DNA from: Eunapius fragilis
Lineage: Eukaryota > Porifera > Demospongiae > Spongillida > Spongillidae
Direction of reading: 5' to 3'
Length of the DNA: 64,000 bases
Assembly (NCBI GenBank): GCA_963681505.1
Contig: OY811981.1
Span: forward strand, 3,436,675 to 3,500,674
A program made the translations under genes and the position numbers. Below the pieces are notes generated by a model. It was given only the letters and a program-made list of their open reading frames with translations. It made no database searches and had not been told where the DNA came from. This document shows positions 23,591 to 39,845 of the stretch, one piece after another (positions within the stretch are counted from its first letter, which is position 1; every line of letters begins with the position of its first letter).

Positions 23591-24196
23591 CTTACAAACG
23601 TATTGACCAATGACACCGTTAATGAGTGTAATGAGGCATACTGTACTCACACAGATGTTCATACCCTACACACACACACAAACACACACACAGTACACAT
23701 ACACACAAACACACACACAGTACACACACATACACACAAACACACACACACACATACACACACACAAATGTCCACAGGATATCCATATACTGGCCTTCAG
23801 ATGAAGCTTGATAAACTGAGCTCAAGTTAAGGTATCTCATGTCCTGCCAAGACTCGGCTGGTTTCAGCAAGTTCTTGATCTTTTGTGTGGGAGCACATAT
23901 GCACAGTCGATATTAGCACTGTCTTGGGATGCCAAGATTATATATATGAGATTTACAGGGAAATCCAAAATTACATATATATCACACATGCGTGCACATC
24001 AGTGCACAGATGTTCCCATTTTCTTGTACGTCCATTTTCTTGTACGTCTAAGTACATGTATGGAACATGAAATAAAAATGCTTAGGTGGTATCAACTATA
24101 TATCCACTACTAGACATGCCATGCATGTACATATAATGATACAAAAGAATCTGTACTAAGTTCAAACACCTTTGAATGAATCAATGTATGCAAAGT
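23591..24196. other. Intergenic with CA-rich tract
   Basis: CA-rich microsatellite at about 23663-23768 with AAACA and GTACA interruptions. The rest is conserved at 44430-44970 of copy B. No gene. Confidence 0.7.
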
Positions 24197-24243
24197 ACAT
24201 TTCTATGGCCGCGGGCGCGCCGTTCAACCGCCCATAGAAATGT
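24197..24243. promoter_or_regulatory. Inverted repeat in the receptor upstream region
   Basis: ACATTTCTATGG (24197-24208) and CCATAGAAATGT (24232-24243) are perfect 12-bp inverted repeats around a GC-rich core with GGGCGCGCC. They end 52 bp before the receptor start codon. The whole element is kept unchanged in copy B. Role unknown: a promoter operator or a 5'UTR hairpin. Confidence 0.5.
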
Positions 24244-24295
24244 ATTTAACCGCGGGTATATCTGGCTATTACAATCTTGAGGAGAGATTTTAGGT

Positions 24296-25279
24296 ATGAC
24301 ACCGTGCAATAAAACGTCAGCAAACCTTTCATCCGAACAAAATGTTGAACTGCTTGTTACCATGGGATCTACGGGGGGTGCCGCTATCATCGTATGCACA
24401 ACAGCCGCCATTCTTGTCCTTATCAAGAAATTGTACAAGCAACTCGTTTACCGATTGGCACTGTACCAGGCCATCAGCTCGCTGCTGTACGCAATAGTAG
24501 AAGTACTTCAGATGCTATTTCTTAACTACCACAAGAACCCGGACGCGTATCATCCCTTTTGTATCATCGTCGCTTTCCTCGCTCTTACCACAATGTGGAT
24601 AAAATTGTGCTTCACAGCGTGGGTCGCGTTCCATCTCTTCTGCTATGCTGTTTGTTACAAAAACATGAAAAAATTGGAGTGTCTTTACATTGTGACGTCA
24701 CTTGTTATGCCAGTCGTAATTTCCATCATACCTTTTACCACTGATTCGTATGGACTTCTTGGGTCATGGTGTTCGGTAACAAACGAAGGTTGTAATGGAC
24801 CGGATATCATCGAGCAGTTTCTCCTGTGGTATGTCCCGGCGTTCATTTTGCTTTCGACAGAGTCTGTATTGATGATAGTAATGATAGCCATATTAGGATG
24901 CAGGGTGTACCAGAAGAATGTAACTGCCGGTACTGTAAAGGTCCTCAAGCAGATGCTACCCCTCAGTGCCTATCCCATTACGTTCTTTGTGCTCATCATA
25001 CTTCCGTTCATCAATCGTGCATATGTGGAAACCACACAACGGTCCAACTATGGCCTTCTCGTTGCTGCTGCCTTTTGTATGCCTGCATACAGCCTGGCTG
25101 CAGGGATAGCTCTCATACTGCACGTTGTAACCATCTCCCCCTGCAACTGTGGTGTTAGCCATGCCGACGCGTATAGGTACGGTACATTTGACGAGGAAGG
25201 CATGGTCACAAATAGAAAAGAGACAGAAGTATCACGGCAGAGCAGTAACACAAAGTTCATTCCCCCTGTGGAAGAATGA
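24296..25279 (+). CDS. Seven-transmembrane receptor (GPCR-like), copy A
   Basis: Single open exon of 327 residues from ATG 24296. The short N-terminus has two N-glycosylation sequons (N5KT, N10LS). About seven hydrophobic segments follow: roughly residues 20-43, 51-73, 87-112, 128-148, 174-201, 219-242 and 250-278. Then comes a polar tail with CNCG, a possible palmitoylation site, and Ser/Thr-rich SRQSSNTKF. Length and topology fit a G-protein-coupled receptor. Lack of clear DRY or NPxxY motifs argues against the standard rhodopsin family; a cAMP-receptor-like or lineage-specific class is possible. Ligand unknown. The gene is intronless here, and copy B keeps only the first about 65 codons. 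Confidence 0.8.
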   Translation: MTPCNKTSANLSSEQNVELLVTMGSTGGAAIIVCTTAAILVLIKKLYKQLVYRLALYQAISSLLYAIVEVLQMLFLNYHKNPDAYHPFCIIVAFLALTTMWIKLCFTAWVAFHLFCYAVCYKNMKKLECLYIVTSLVMPVVISIIPFTTDSYGLLGSWCSVTNEGCNGPDIIEQFLLWYVPAFILLSTESVLMIVMIAILGCRVYQKNVTAGTVKVLKQMLPLSAYPITFFVLIILPFINRAYVETTQRSNYGLLVAAAFCMPAYSLAAGIALILHVVTISPCNCGVSHADAYRYGTFDEEGMVTNRKETEVSRQSSNTKFIPPVEE

Positions 25280-28267
25280 ACTTGATAATGAAGCAAAACA
25301 CACGTGAGCATGTACTGCATGTGTACTATCGGTGTACTATTTGCATTGGAATAATTTTGAAGCATGCCTATAAATAATACGTCACAGAAAAAAGAAGCAT
25401 CTAAAAATTAACACCCTAATAGTGTGTAAAAAATATTCATACAATCATTGGTAAAACGGATAGCAGGGACATAGACACACGTATTGGTTTACTTTTCTAA
25501 TGATACTGCTTTCTCGGTTTTAGTTAACTGAAGACCTCTTCCTGCTTAATGCACAGGTGTATTATTATCTTTCAGGTAGAAACCACTTGGTGATGAGACA
25601 GGTTTCACATCTCCTTTCAATGCCTTGTATAGCAATATTTAATGTTGGGTCCATAATGAGACCAATGGAGGTGGGGGGGGGGGGGGGGGGGGGGGGGGGG
25701 AAGGCCAACAGAAGACAATGATGAGGCCAACAGAGGACAACAATTTAATGGGGTGACGGGACAAAAATGGGGTGACAGGGGACAACAATAGGGCCAACAG
25801 AGGACAATGATGGGGCCAACAGAGGACAATGATGGGCCAACAGAGGAAAATGAGGGGGCAGAGGAACAGGAGGACTTTTTCCCCTCTCCCAAATGGAGCA
25901 TAAATAAGCACATTCATATGGTAACTAACTTACTAAAAATAGGGGTGCATTTAAAAAGCAATTGAGAAGTGAAATATTATTGTATTGTGCTGTGACAATT
26001 ATTGGATGGCCTCCCAACTTTTACCTTCTGCTGCTTTGTTATAGAATGCCCATATGTGTAGTATGTCCATATGTGCATATGTGTAGTAGTGTGTCCATAT
26101 GTGTAGTGTGTCCATATGTGTAGTATGTCCATATGTGTAGTATATACCATTTCTGTCGGTTGAATGGAATGAATTAGACAGAAAATTAGCTCCTGCCGGG
26201 TGTAAGTTGCAGGATGACTGGTGATTGGTCAGATTGTGGCGCCCAAAGTTGGGCCATGTGGTAGAGGGTATAAATGATGGATGAGAGAGTTAAGGATCAG
26301 TCTAAGCGTTTGTGCACGTGGATTTTTTTCTGTATCTGGTTGTTGTGTTGTCTTTTCATTATCACAGAGTTCCACCTTAACCAAGGCTATGCAGATAGTC
26401 AGAGTGCAGTCACCGGTCAAAATGGCAGATTGTTTGGGTCTTTTCTCTGCTGCGCGATTTTTTCCTCAATGAGGTTTTTTACGCAGCCGGAGTTTTTTCC
26501 CCTGAGGAAGGTGTGGGCCCACCTCCTCTAAATCCCTGCCATGGACTATTGTGTACACATGCACATGCAGTTGTTGCGATTACGAACCAGTGTAGTTGTG
26601 ATGTATGTAAATGTTTGCAGTGTCTAGTTGTGACGTATGTTCGTGTTGTGTCGTGCACATTCAGCGAAAACCAATTTTAAAAGGTTGTCATTGTGGTCAT
26701 CTTGCACGGGCATAGAGGCAGGAGGTCCATATGTGTAGTATTCCATACGAGTAGTGTGTCCATATGTGTAGTGTGTCCATATGTCACTGTGTAGTATGTC
26801 CATATGTCACTGTGTAGTGTGTTCATATGTCACCGTGTAGTATGTCCATATCTCACTGTGTAGTAAATAAAAACATTCTAAATGACAAAGTTGGTGGCAA
26901 ATAGGATTGGAAGGCAATAGAATGCTTTATTCTTGTTTCATGAATATTCTTTCTTCATGAGGTGAGAGATGATAACGACGTGACTATTTACTATTAGTGA
27001 TGTTATCCTGTTCATCATTCTCACACCCTCCCCCCTCCTGCAAGATATAACCACCCCATTGAAGTTAGCCACACATTCATCGGCACCACATGGTATCATT
27101 AACATTGCCTTCAACCTCTATTATGAAAAGGGAGATTTCTGATTCCTGTTTTAAAAATTGTAAAACCATCATTCTGATAGACATATACCATATCAAGGCA
27201 CTTCTGTAATGCTAATTACATGCTTGGGTAGCACGATATGCATCCAGCTCAAATTTTAAAAAGGAGCATGCACGACTGGTTTCCAAAGTTGTGGAACTGA
27301 GACACGTACATTGCTCTGAACTCACCATTCATTTGCTGAAATAGTGCAATGGACCGAATTGATTGAGTGCTATAGTTGTTATGATTATTATTTGTTCTGT
27401 AATGCATGTGCATGCAGGGTGCATGTGTGCAAATCAGTTCAGCAACACAATTATCGTCACAGGAGATGGATGCTACTCATGCAAGTTCTAAAGCAGATTC
27501 AGACAATCTGGTGACAGTTCCCTGTTCCCACAGGGTATGTAGTTGTGAACAGTTTCAATAATTTCATTGGGGGGTCACTCACAAGTAAGTCTAGTGTTGG
27601 AAAACCACCCCTAGCTTTGGATCCCCATCCTCTCATGTGCACACCTAACCTGTGCCTTATCTGCCTTATATTTTCCATATAATTGGACTTCCATATAAAC
27701 TAACGGATGGGTACAGTAGCTAATACGAATACCTGTATTCATAGTCTGTGGGTGACATGGTGTGCAATAGGACTGCAACTATATATACATGCAGACACCC
27801 TCTCCCTAATGGTACTGTGGAGGTTGAATGTACAGTGGAGGCGGGGGGGGGGGGGGGGGGGGGGGCCAACATGGAAGTGTAACATCTATATATGGAAGAG
27901 GGGGTGTCCTGATGTGATGAGTGAGGGGCCTTGTAGTAAGCCATGATGCTGAGGAGCTCGTTGTCTTCTAATGGTGTGGACATTCCAACATGAAAGGGGG
28001 CTTGATAGAGCTAGCAAGGTGTGGAAGTCCAATGGATACTACAGCTTTTTTACAGAGAGGAAATGATTGCAGTCATTAATGTCTAAAACAAACAGTCCGG
28101 AGGACTGTGAGTGTGAGAGAAAAAAATTAGGGCTTAGGGCAGGGTAGGGGGGGGCCGAAGGCCTGCTACGCCCCTCAACCTTTCACCCCCTCTTCTAATC
28201 CGCCCTCAAATTGCACCCGTCCCTCCCTCCTGACACTCTTCATTGAAACTCACTAACTCCCCTCTCC
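25280..28267. other. Non-coding tail of the duplication with tandem repeats, copy A
   Basis: Holds a 28-nt G-run at about 25673-25700 and repeated GGGGTGACAGGG and GGCCAACAGAGGACAA units (25700-25850). Two arrays of about 19-bp units containing GTCCATATGTGTAGT lie at 26040-26150 and 26730-26870, around a non-repetitive stretch. A G-run is at 27842-27865. From 26870 on it matches copy B (45265 on). No gene recognised. Confidence 0.7.
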
Positions 28268-28573
28268 TTAATAAACGCCATCTTGCCTTGAACGAGGCGC
28301 CTTTGGTGCCGTACTTGGCGCCTTCGGCGCCACATTATCTTCTCTATTGCCCTGAATGTCCATCCAGGGGTACAACTCCAGGTGTGCAGCCAAAAAAGTT
28401 TTACCGTTTGGTCCCCCAGGAGATCTAGTCAAACCGAATGGTATGGGACATGTAGTACAAGTCCTTTTAGAATCAGGCTGAGATATCCAATGCAATGTAC
28501 ATACCGTGAGGTACACCAAACATGCTAGGAAACTAAAAGTACACGTTTTAGCTACACTTGTAATGACGTACAT
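28268..28573 (-). CDS. Unassigned ORF with N-terminal hydrophobic segment
   Basis: Minus-strand frame of 101 codons with ATG at 28573, a hydrophobic stretch FSFLACLVYLTVCTLHWIS at about residues 13-31 (signal-anchor-like), CTTC, and a Gly/Pro-rich part. In copy B the same sequence has a 5-nt deletion early in the frame (near 46715), so it would be shifted there. No family recognised; it may be chance. Confidence 0.2.
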   Translation of the reverse strand: MYVITSVAKTCTFSFLACLVYLTVCTLHWISQPDSKRTCTTCPIPFGLTRSPGGPNGKTFLAAHLELYPWMDIQGNREDNVAPKAPSTAPKAPRSRQDGVY

Positions 28574-33288
<4,715 letters not shown>

Positions 33289-33644
33289 TTAAATATCTGT
33301 CTCTTTCATGCCAACCACTGTCAGGACATCCATAAGGTCCTCAGTGTAAGGTGGACGCCGTCGGGAAGAAGTTGGGTTTTCCCCCAACTTACTCGCTACC
33401 TCTTTCATGCCAACCACTGTCAGGACATCAATAAGGTCCTCAGTGTAAGGCGGTCTAAATTGTGGATGCCGTTGGGAAGAAGTCAGCAGCCACCTCTTTA
33501 ACAGAATCTTGAAACATTCGGAGTCCATTTCAGTGGAACACTGCAAGCCTAAATGTTCACCAACTGTCTTCCAATGCACACTTGCAGGCTCCACCAGTGA
33601 GAACAATACATCTATATCATTTGAGCACAGTTGGTGTCTTGTAG
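33289..33644 (-). CDS. Death-like domain, last exon of the coiled-coil gene
   Basis: Acceptor CCACAG|CTACAAG at 33645/33644; stop TAA at 33289-33291. The peptide reads ...DIDVLFSLVEPASVHWKTVG, then EHLGLQ, a Cys-rich helix, LLKRWLL, and PPYTEDLIDVLTVVGMKEVA. The pattern W..VGE.LGL ... L..WL ... Y.EDLI.VL..VGM..VA is that of Death domains, which pair with other Death domains in immune and apoptotic complexes. The exon starts in phase 1, as needed after the exon ending at 33716. After the domain, the last helix is repeated (PPYTEDLMDVLTVVGMKE) before the stop, from a tandem duplication of about 100 bp. Confidence 0.7.
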
Positions 33645-33715
33645 CTGTGGAGTGTAATAACGTGTGTTACAACAGGACCAGAAACATGCATGTAGTTAGG
33701 TACAATTGACCTCAC

Positions 33716-33959
33716 CAGTTGTTACATCCATCCTCCTCTTCTCTGTGTCCTTTTCCAATAACTCTTCCACTCTTCTCTGAGCTTCATCTTTCTCTTTCAA
33801 TAGCACATCTTTTTCACGATTCTTTTCGTTTAACAACTCTTCCATTTGTCTCATTTCCTCATCTTTATTTCCCAGAAATTGCTCACTTGCTCTCTTAGCA
33901 TCCAAAAGTAACGAATACTTTTCTTGGTCTTCTTTCACATTTTCCTTCAACTTCTTCAC
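33716..33959 (-). CDS. Coiled-coil exon linking to the Death domain
   Basis: Starts after an acceptor (CTAGGAG|GTGAAG) and ends at donor AACTG|GTGAGG in phase 1. Encodes VKKLKENVKEDQEKYSLLLD, then KDEEMRQMEELLNEKNREKD and RRVEELLEKDTEKRRM, a continuing charged coiled coil. The 57-nt intron before it and the 71-nt intron after it preserve the frame. Confidence 0.7.
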
Positions 33960-34016
33960 CTCCTAGATCAGAACAGCTTTAGACACAACATACCTCAATG
34001 CAGCATAATACCTCAC

Positions 34017-34059
34017 CTCTGTCAATAAAGCTATTTGTCCTTGCATGTCATCACTATAG
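34017..34059 (-). CDS. Micro-exon of the coiled-coil/Death gene
   Basis: Forty-three bases between acceptor GATACAG|CTATAG and donor ACAGAG|GTGAGG encode YSDDMQGQIALLTE. It starts with one base that completes the AT| left by the coiled-coil exon ending at 35460 and ends in phase 0, as the next exon needs. The fit at both ends is the main support. Confidence 0.6.
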
Positions 34060-35459
34060 CTGTATCAACCATAAAAATATATTTTAGTGTACTGTTTAAT
34101 AATGCCAGAATGTTCTACTCAATTAAACACTTACACACAGTGATTTAGAATTTTAATAAAATTATATAAAGAACCCGTATACAATCTTCATTTTAATCTC
34201 TTATAACATTTTGTGAGGTTGCAAATCCATTCAAGTGCGTATGTGTATATACATGCACACATATTGGTTCCCCTGTGCACTTGCAGTTCAGTGAACAAAA
34301 TTATTTCCTTTTCCTCTACAGAAAGTATCACATCCATTCTCACACATCTGCAACGACAACTTAGAATAACAGTGCATGCTCATCCATTCAAAGCCTGTTA
34401 TGGCAATCACAAGACGCACAGCGACAGCAAAATCCAGGCTAATGTGCTAGGATTTCTCATAATGCTTGCTGCTCCACTCCTCTTCCTTTTCGCCTATTTC
34501 CATTCTTCTTTTTTTTCTGCAACCACCTTCATTTGATCCTCCTTCCCTACAACAACTATTAATGACACCAAGACCACTTTCAAGTTCCTTAGTTTTCGCT
34601 GGTGCATGCAAGATGGATTACATATTGTGCTCACAATGTAATACTTTGTGTAAACTGCTATATTAGTTGCACTTGCTCCCGGCAAGCAATGCTCAGACAA
34701 TAAGCATCCAATCATACTGTATTACTGATTGATTCTCCAAGAACCAGCATGATACTATGAATTTTTAAAATGTATGCGCTAATTAGAAATGTCAGCCATT
34801 ACAACTCCTCCATGGTGAACCTATCAATTTACAATGCATAAGAAAGAAGTTGTAGTGGACTTTTATTAATGGTTAAAACCTGTACTAATGCCATCTTGCA
34901 CATTCAACTGCCAATACACTACCACACCCATCTCATTCATCATCGTATTCCCTTGCTAATCAGTCTAACACTAAATTGTACACTGCATTCTACAGCCACT
35001 TATTTTGAATAGTATGAGCTGTGATTCGTTTTCACACTTAAATTCAAATGCCAAATAAGTAAATTGTACTATGGAGAACACTGACAATGTGAACAGAGCT
35101 TGACATGATGGATATATATGTAACGTAAAGTATCACTTATATAAGCCCCCCCCCTCCCCCCCCCCCCCACTACCACCCCCAACGAAAAAAAATGAGTCAT
35201 ATTTTAATGCCCGTAACTTCATAATCACGACCGTTTCCGTATATCCTTTGTCATTGTCATATATGGGTATCATTTTATGTCCTAACATATGGAACAAATT
35301 CATCCACAAGACATCTGCGGGTATGTAGTTGCAGAGTACGTTAAAACATGAACCATATTTGTTGGGGGGGGGGGGAGGGGGAGGGGCTCATAAGCGGTAC
35401 TTTACGGTATATGAAATTTAAATGTAACACATTCAAACTTCTTACACTGCGTAACTTAC
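34060..35459. other. Intron of the coiled-coil/Death gene
   Basis: Intron of about 1.4 kb on the minus strand with C-rich and G-rich runs at 35145-35170 and 35364-35385. No other coding sequence recognised. Confidence 0.5.
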
Positions 35460-36554
35460 ATCATCCTCTTTCTCATCTCTTCATCAGTCTCTTTCGCTAT
35501 CCTCCGCATCTCTTCATCCTTCTCTTTCACTGTATCTGCCATCCTTTTAATCTCTTCATCCTTCTCTTTCAATTTATCTGCCATCCCTTTCAAATCTTCA
35601 CCCTTCTCTTTCGCCATCCTCATCTCTTCATCCTTCTCTTTCAATGTATCTGCCATCCTCCTCATCTCTTCATCCCTCTCTTTCAATGTATCTACCATCC
35701 TTTTCATCTCTTCATCCTTCTCTTTCAATGTATCTGCCATCCTTTTCATCTCTTCATACTTCTCTTTCAATGTATCTGCCATACTTCTCATCTCTTCATC
35801 CTTCTCTTTCAATGTATCTACCATCCTTCTAATCTCTTCATCCTTCTCTTTCAATGTATCTGCCATCCTTTTCATCTCTTCATCCTTCACTTTCGCCATC
35901 CTCATCTCTTCATCCTTCTCTTTCAATGTATCTACCATCCTTCTCATCCTTTCATCCATCTGTTTCAATGTATCTGCCATACTTTTCATCTCCTCCTCCT
36001 TCTCTTTCACCATACTCCTCATCTCTTCATCCCTCTCTTTCAATCTATCTGCCATCCTCCTCATCTCTTCATCCCTCTCTTTCAATCTATCTACCATCCT
36101 TTTCATCTCTTCATCCTTCTCTTTCAATGTATCTACCATACTTTTCATCTCCTCATCCTCTTTCACTGTATCTGCCATACTTTTAATCTCCTCCTCCTTG
36201 TCTTTCACCATCCTTTTCATCCCTTCATCCTCTTTCAATGTATCTGCTATCCTTCTCATTTCTTCATCCTTCTCTTTCAGTGTATCTACCATCCTTCTAA
36301 TCACTTCATCCTTCTCTCTCAATGTATCTGCCATCATTCTCATCTCCTCCTCCTTCTCTTCCGCCATCCTTCTCATCTCTTCATCCTTTGCATCAGTGAT
36401 CCTTCGTACTTCTTCATTATTCTCTCTTTTATTCTCTTCTAGTAATATCGCCATCCTTCTCATCTCTTCATCTTTCTCTTTCAATAAGGCATCCATGCTC
36501 TTTCTCACTTCATCCTCCACCCTTACGTTGTCTTCTTCGCTCCTGCTTACTTTC
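35460..36554 (-). CDS. Long coiled-coil exon, copy B
   Basis: Acceptor TTCCCAG|GAAAG at 36555/36554, donor GGATGAT|GTAAGT at 35460/35459: 1095 nt without a stop. After VRVEDEVRKSMDALLKEKDE the exon is built from about 22 charged 14-residue units (DTLKEKDEEMRRMA and variants such as DRLKERDEEMRSM), a regular coiled coil of about 50 nm if continuous. Units are 42 bp, so copy-number change keeps the frame; copy A has about half as many. It opens in phase 2, so an upstream exon exists that I did not find. It splices in phase to the micro-exon and then to the Death domain. The TAB1-like gene is next upstream on the same strand, but exon 3 of that gene ends in phase 0, so the two cannot be joined directly. 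Confidence 0.8.
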
Positions 36555-38174
36555 CTGGGAATACCCTATATATGGTTTATGCGTCTGCTTATCAAACATG
36601 TCCAAATGCACCACAGATCTAGTAAAATATTAAAATTAATACATGCATAGCAGTAAAACAAGTACTGTATCTTAACAAATTCATACCAAGTTTACTTAAA
36701 TAAGTATTTCGGCAGGGAGTTTACAAAACCGGTACATGTGTAGAGTTGTCACATTGGTTAGTCCTGTTCATTAATTTTACTTAACCTGTTATGAAGATAC
36801 AGATGGGCTAAGCAATTACACATTTGCAGTCAAAACCACACCCCATTCAATGTATGCAAAAGGTGCATGCCTATTGAATGAATCTAGCAGGGAAGTGTGC
36901 ATATGCTTTGCATAGCTATCTTATACAAGTAATTCTGTATATTTCGCACGCCTAATAAATTAAACTTTGCACCACTAAGTTTAGGGGTAGCATCCATGCG
37001 TGTAAAGAGAGCATTTTAAAACAAGATACAATTTTGTTGTGAACTATGCATATACAATGTAATTAATGTGACAGTTCACGCAAAAATGTATATAATAAGA
37101 AGCTCTCTGTTTGTATCAATAACTTCCAAACAACAAAAGGTACCAACGTAATATTTGGTATCACATCCTTCCTCACTATTTCTCTATGGCACATTTTATT
37201 TCTGTCCCTTAGGTCCTATCCATACAGTACATACAAAACGTAAATATTCTCTGCAGCAGGCTTCAAATCGTTTAAAAATGTTAATGGAAGAGTCCTCTCC
37301 AATTGATTTGTCCTGTTCTTTACTTTTTACTCTATCCGTTGTGAAGACATAGCTTTGCAAAGTGTATGCGCATTTACATTTTCCTGCTTGATTCCCGACA
37401 ATGATTTAGGCAAGTCATGTTCCATCAAATGTATGGGAGGGCGCATGCATAAATCATTAGTGCAAATCAAGCAGCAAAATGTGCACAAACTTTGCAGAGC
37501 CAAATTATTTTTGCAATGTGCAGAGTACAAATTAACAAACAGGACAAATCAATAGCAACAGGTCCCTTAGCTATGCATATACTGATTTTGAAGTGATTTG
37601 AATTCTCGTGCAGAAGGATGTTTAACTTTTGAACCTCTAGAGGTAACACCCTATATGTTAAGTCTTTTAAAGAGATGGAACAAAATTCTAATTTTAAATA
37701 TAAACATAGAAATTCAATAATAATATATATATAACGAAACGACACTTTATCACAAACTGTCCTATATATATATCATATATCATATATATCATATATCATT
37801 ATCCTTTAGAATAACTACCTCATATGATATGATAATGTCTGTAGACACCCCATACATATATATGAACATGTGTCAATTGCAGTGCTGCAGAAGGGTACAC
37901 AGTAAGGGTATATATAGATAGTTCAATGCAACGACAAAACTGTTTATAATTGCAATTACATGTATCTAAAGAAAAAAATGTCTATTCATTGGGCTTTCAA
38001 ATACAATGTTACATATACTCCAAATTGATAGGAAGCCAAACCCCTAAGCATTTCAACAAGCACACGCTGTGATGCAATTGAAATGTGGATGTATATACAT
38101 GTGTGTGGATATAATGTAGACATCAACATCAATAAATGACACAGACCACAGATAATATGTGTGTGTGGGCACAC
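36555..38174. other. Spacer between coiled-coil exon and TAB1-like exon 3, copy B
   Basis: 36.56-37.62 kb matches 4915-5920 of copy A, including the inverted-repeat element. 37.63-38.09 kb is unrelated to the A segment that contains the palindromic MITE. Imperfect ATATATCATATATC repeats lie at about 37760-37800. No exon recognised, although one is needed to complete either neighbouring gene. Confidence 0.55.
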
Positions 38175-38544
38175 CTTTGGGGGTTGGCCATGAGCAAATG
38201 TGTACACCACTAAGGTCATGTCATCCCTCTTGCGACAGGCCACTGCCTTTGGTGATCTAACGTCTTCTTTAGCACTCCTCTGGAAGGCTTCCTCATGGAG
38301 GTGGGCCACCTGGTCCAGTGTGGTCTGTGCTATGGAGCTGAACTCCACACCTGGTGTTTGGGCACATCCGTGTACCATGTTAGCCAGAACCAGGTTGGCA
38401 CCAATGGTCTGGGCACCCTCCACTTCAGCTGCCTCAATGCTCTTGTACACTCCAACACTCATAAGCATGAGGTAAAGGAAGGAGTCTTCTATATCCACTG
38501 TAGTGACATAAGGCTCAGCAGTTCCAGGTGGACCTGAGCAATGG
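38175..38544 (-). CDS. TAB1: TAB1-like PP2C protein, exon 3, copy B
   Basis: Same length (370 nt) and splice sites as the copy-A exon. It differs at key positions: the motif that is ISNG in copy A reads MSVG here, so the metal-binding Asp of PP2C is Val; RDDMTLVVY is unchanged. It ends at a donor (CCAAAG|GTGTGC) in phase 0. Confidence 0.85.
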
Positions 38545-38918
38545 CTGGAGATCAAGTAACGTTTAAACATGCCATAATTTAAAGTACAGATCAAATAGCT
38601 ATTGTTCATGGTTCTGAAGAATTTTACACAACAAGGGCAAGCTTCAAAATACATAAACATAACCAACCATATAAGTGCATGACACATACATAATAGATTC
38701 TTTATGTGCATAAAGATAAAATAAAAGTACAATGTTATGCTGGCTTCTCAAGGAGAGATTCTCTGCCTGTAGCTAGTTGATTAACTCCGGGTCCATGAAA
38801 ATCGATTACTTTTTTCGCCCATTTGTCAAAATCACTTTTTTGAAAAATTATTAGGAAGGGTTTTAATCACCACAAATACCAATTTTGCTAGAGTACAACG
38901 CTCTATGTTATTAATCTG

Positions 38919-39573
38919 TCACCTCCTCCCACTACTCCCTCACCTCCTTCCACTACTCCCTCACCTCCTCCCACTACTCCCTCACCCCTCCCACTACTCC
39001 CTCACCTCCTCCCACTACTCCCTCACCTCCTCCCACTACTCCCTCACCCCTCCCACTACTCCCTCACCTCCTCCCACTACTCCCTCACCCATCCCACTAC
39101 TCCCTCACCCCTCCCACTACTCCCTCACCTCCTCCCACTACTCCCTCACCTCCTCCCACTACTCCCTCACCTCCTCCCACTACTCCCTCACCTCCTCCCA
39201 CTACTCCCTCACCTCCTCCCACTACTCCCTCACCTCCTCCCACTACTCCCTCACCTCCTCCCACTACTCCCTCACCTCCTCCCACTACTCCCTCACCTCC
39301 TCCCACTACTCCCTCACCTCCTCCCACTACTCCCTCACCTTCTCCCACCACTCCCTCACATCCTCCCACTACTCCTTCACCTCCTCCCACAACTCCCTCA
39401 CCTCCCACTACTCCCTCACCTCCCACAACTCCCTCACCTCCTCCCACTACTCCCTCACCTCCCACAACTCCCTCACCTCCTCCACTACTCCCACTACTCC
39501 CTCACCTCCTCCACTACTCCCACTACTCCCTCACCTCCTCCTAAAACTCCCTTACCTCCTCCCACTATACCTT
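38919..39573. repeat. 21-bp minisatellite in intron 2, copy B (uninterrupted)
   Basis: About 30 units of the CCTCCCACTACTCCCTC type with no mobile-element insertion, ending in the same ACTATACCTTAG as copy A. It is the natural empty-site counterpart of the two retrotransposon insertions in copy A. Confidence 0.95.
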
Positions 39574-39845
39574 AGCTTACCACCCCCCTCAAGCAGACAT
39601 CACCCCACCTCATACCCTTACCCTAACAACACCCACAACTAAGGATTTGCATGTTCAAACACACGCACCATGATAAAATGTGTCCGCTCAATTTGTATCT
39701 CTTATCAAAATGCCAGCATTCCTGTGCCCTCCCACATCCACATATGTACATATCTGAGTAAACTTAACTTCACATATGGTACTGTTTTGTGTACTTACCC
39801 TTGAACACACAACCCCTGCATCCCTCGTTAGCCACACACCCTCAC

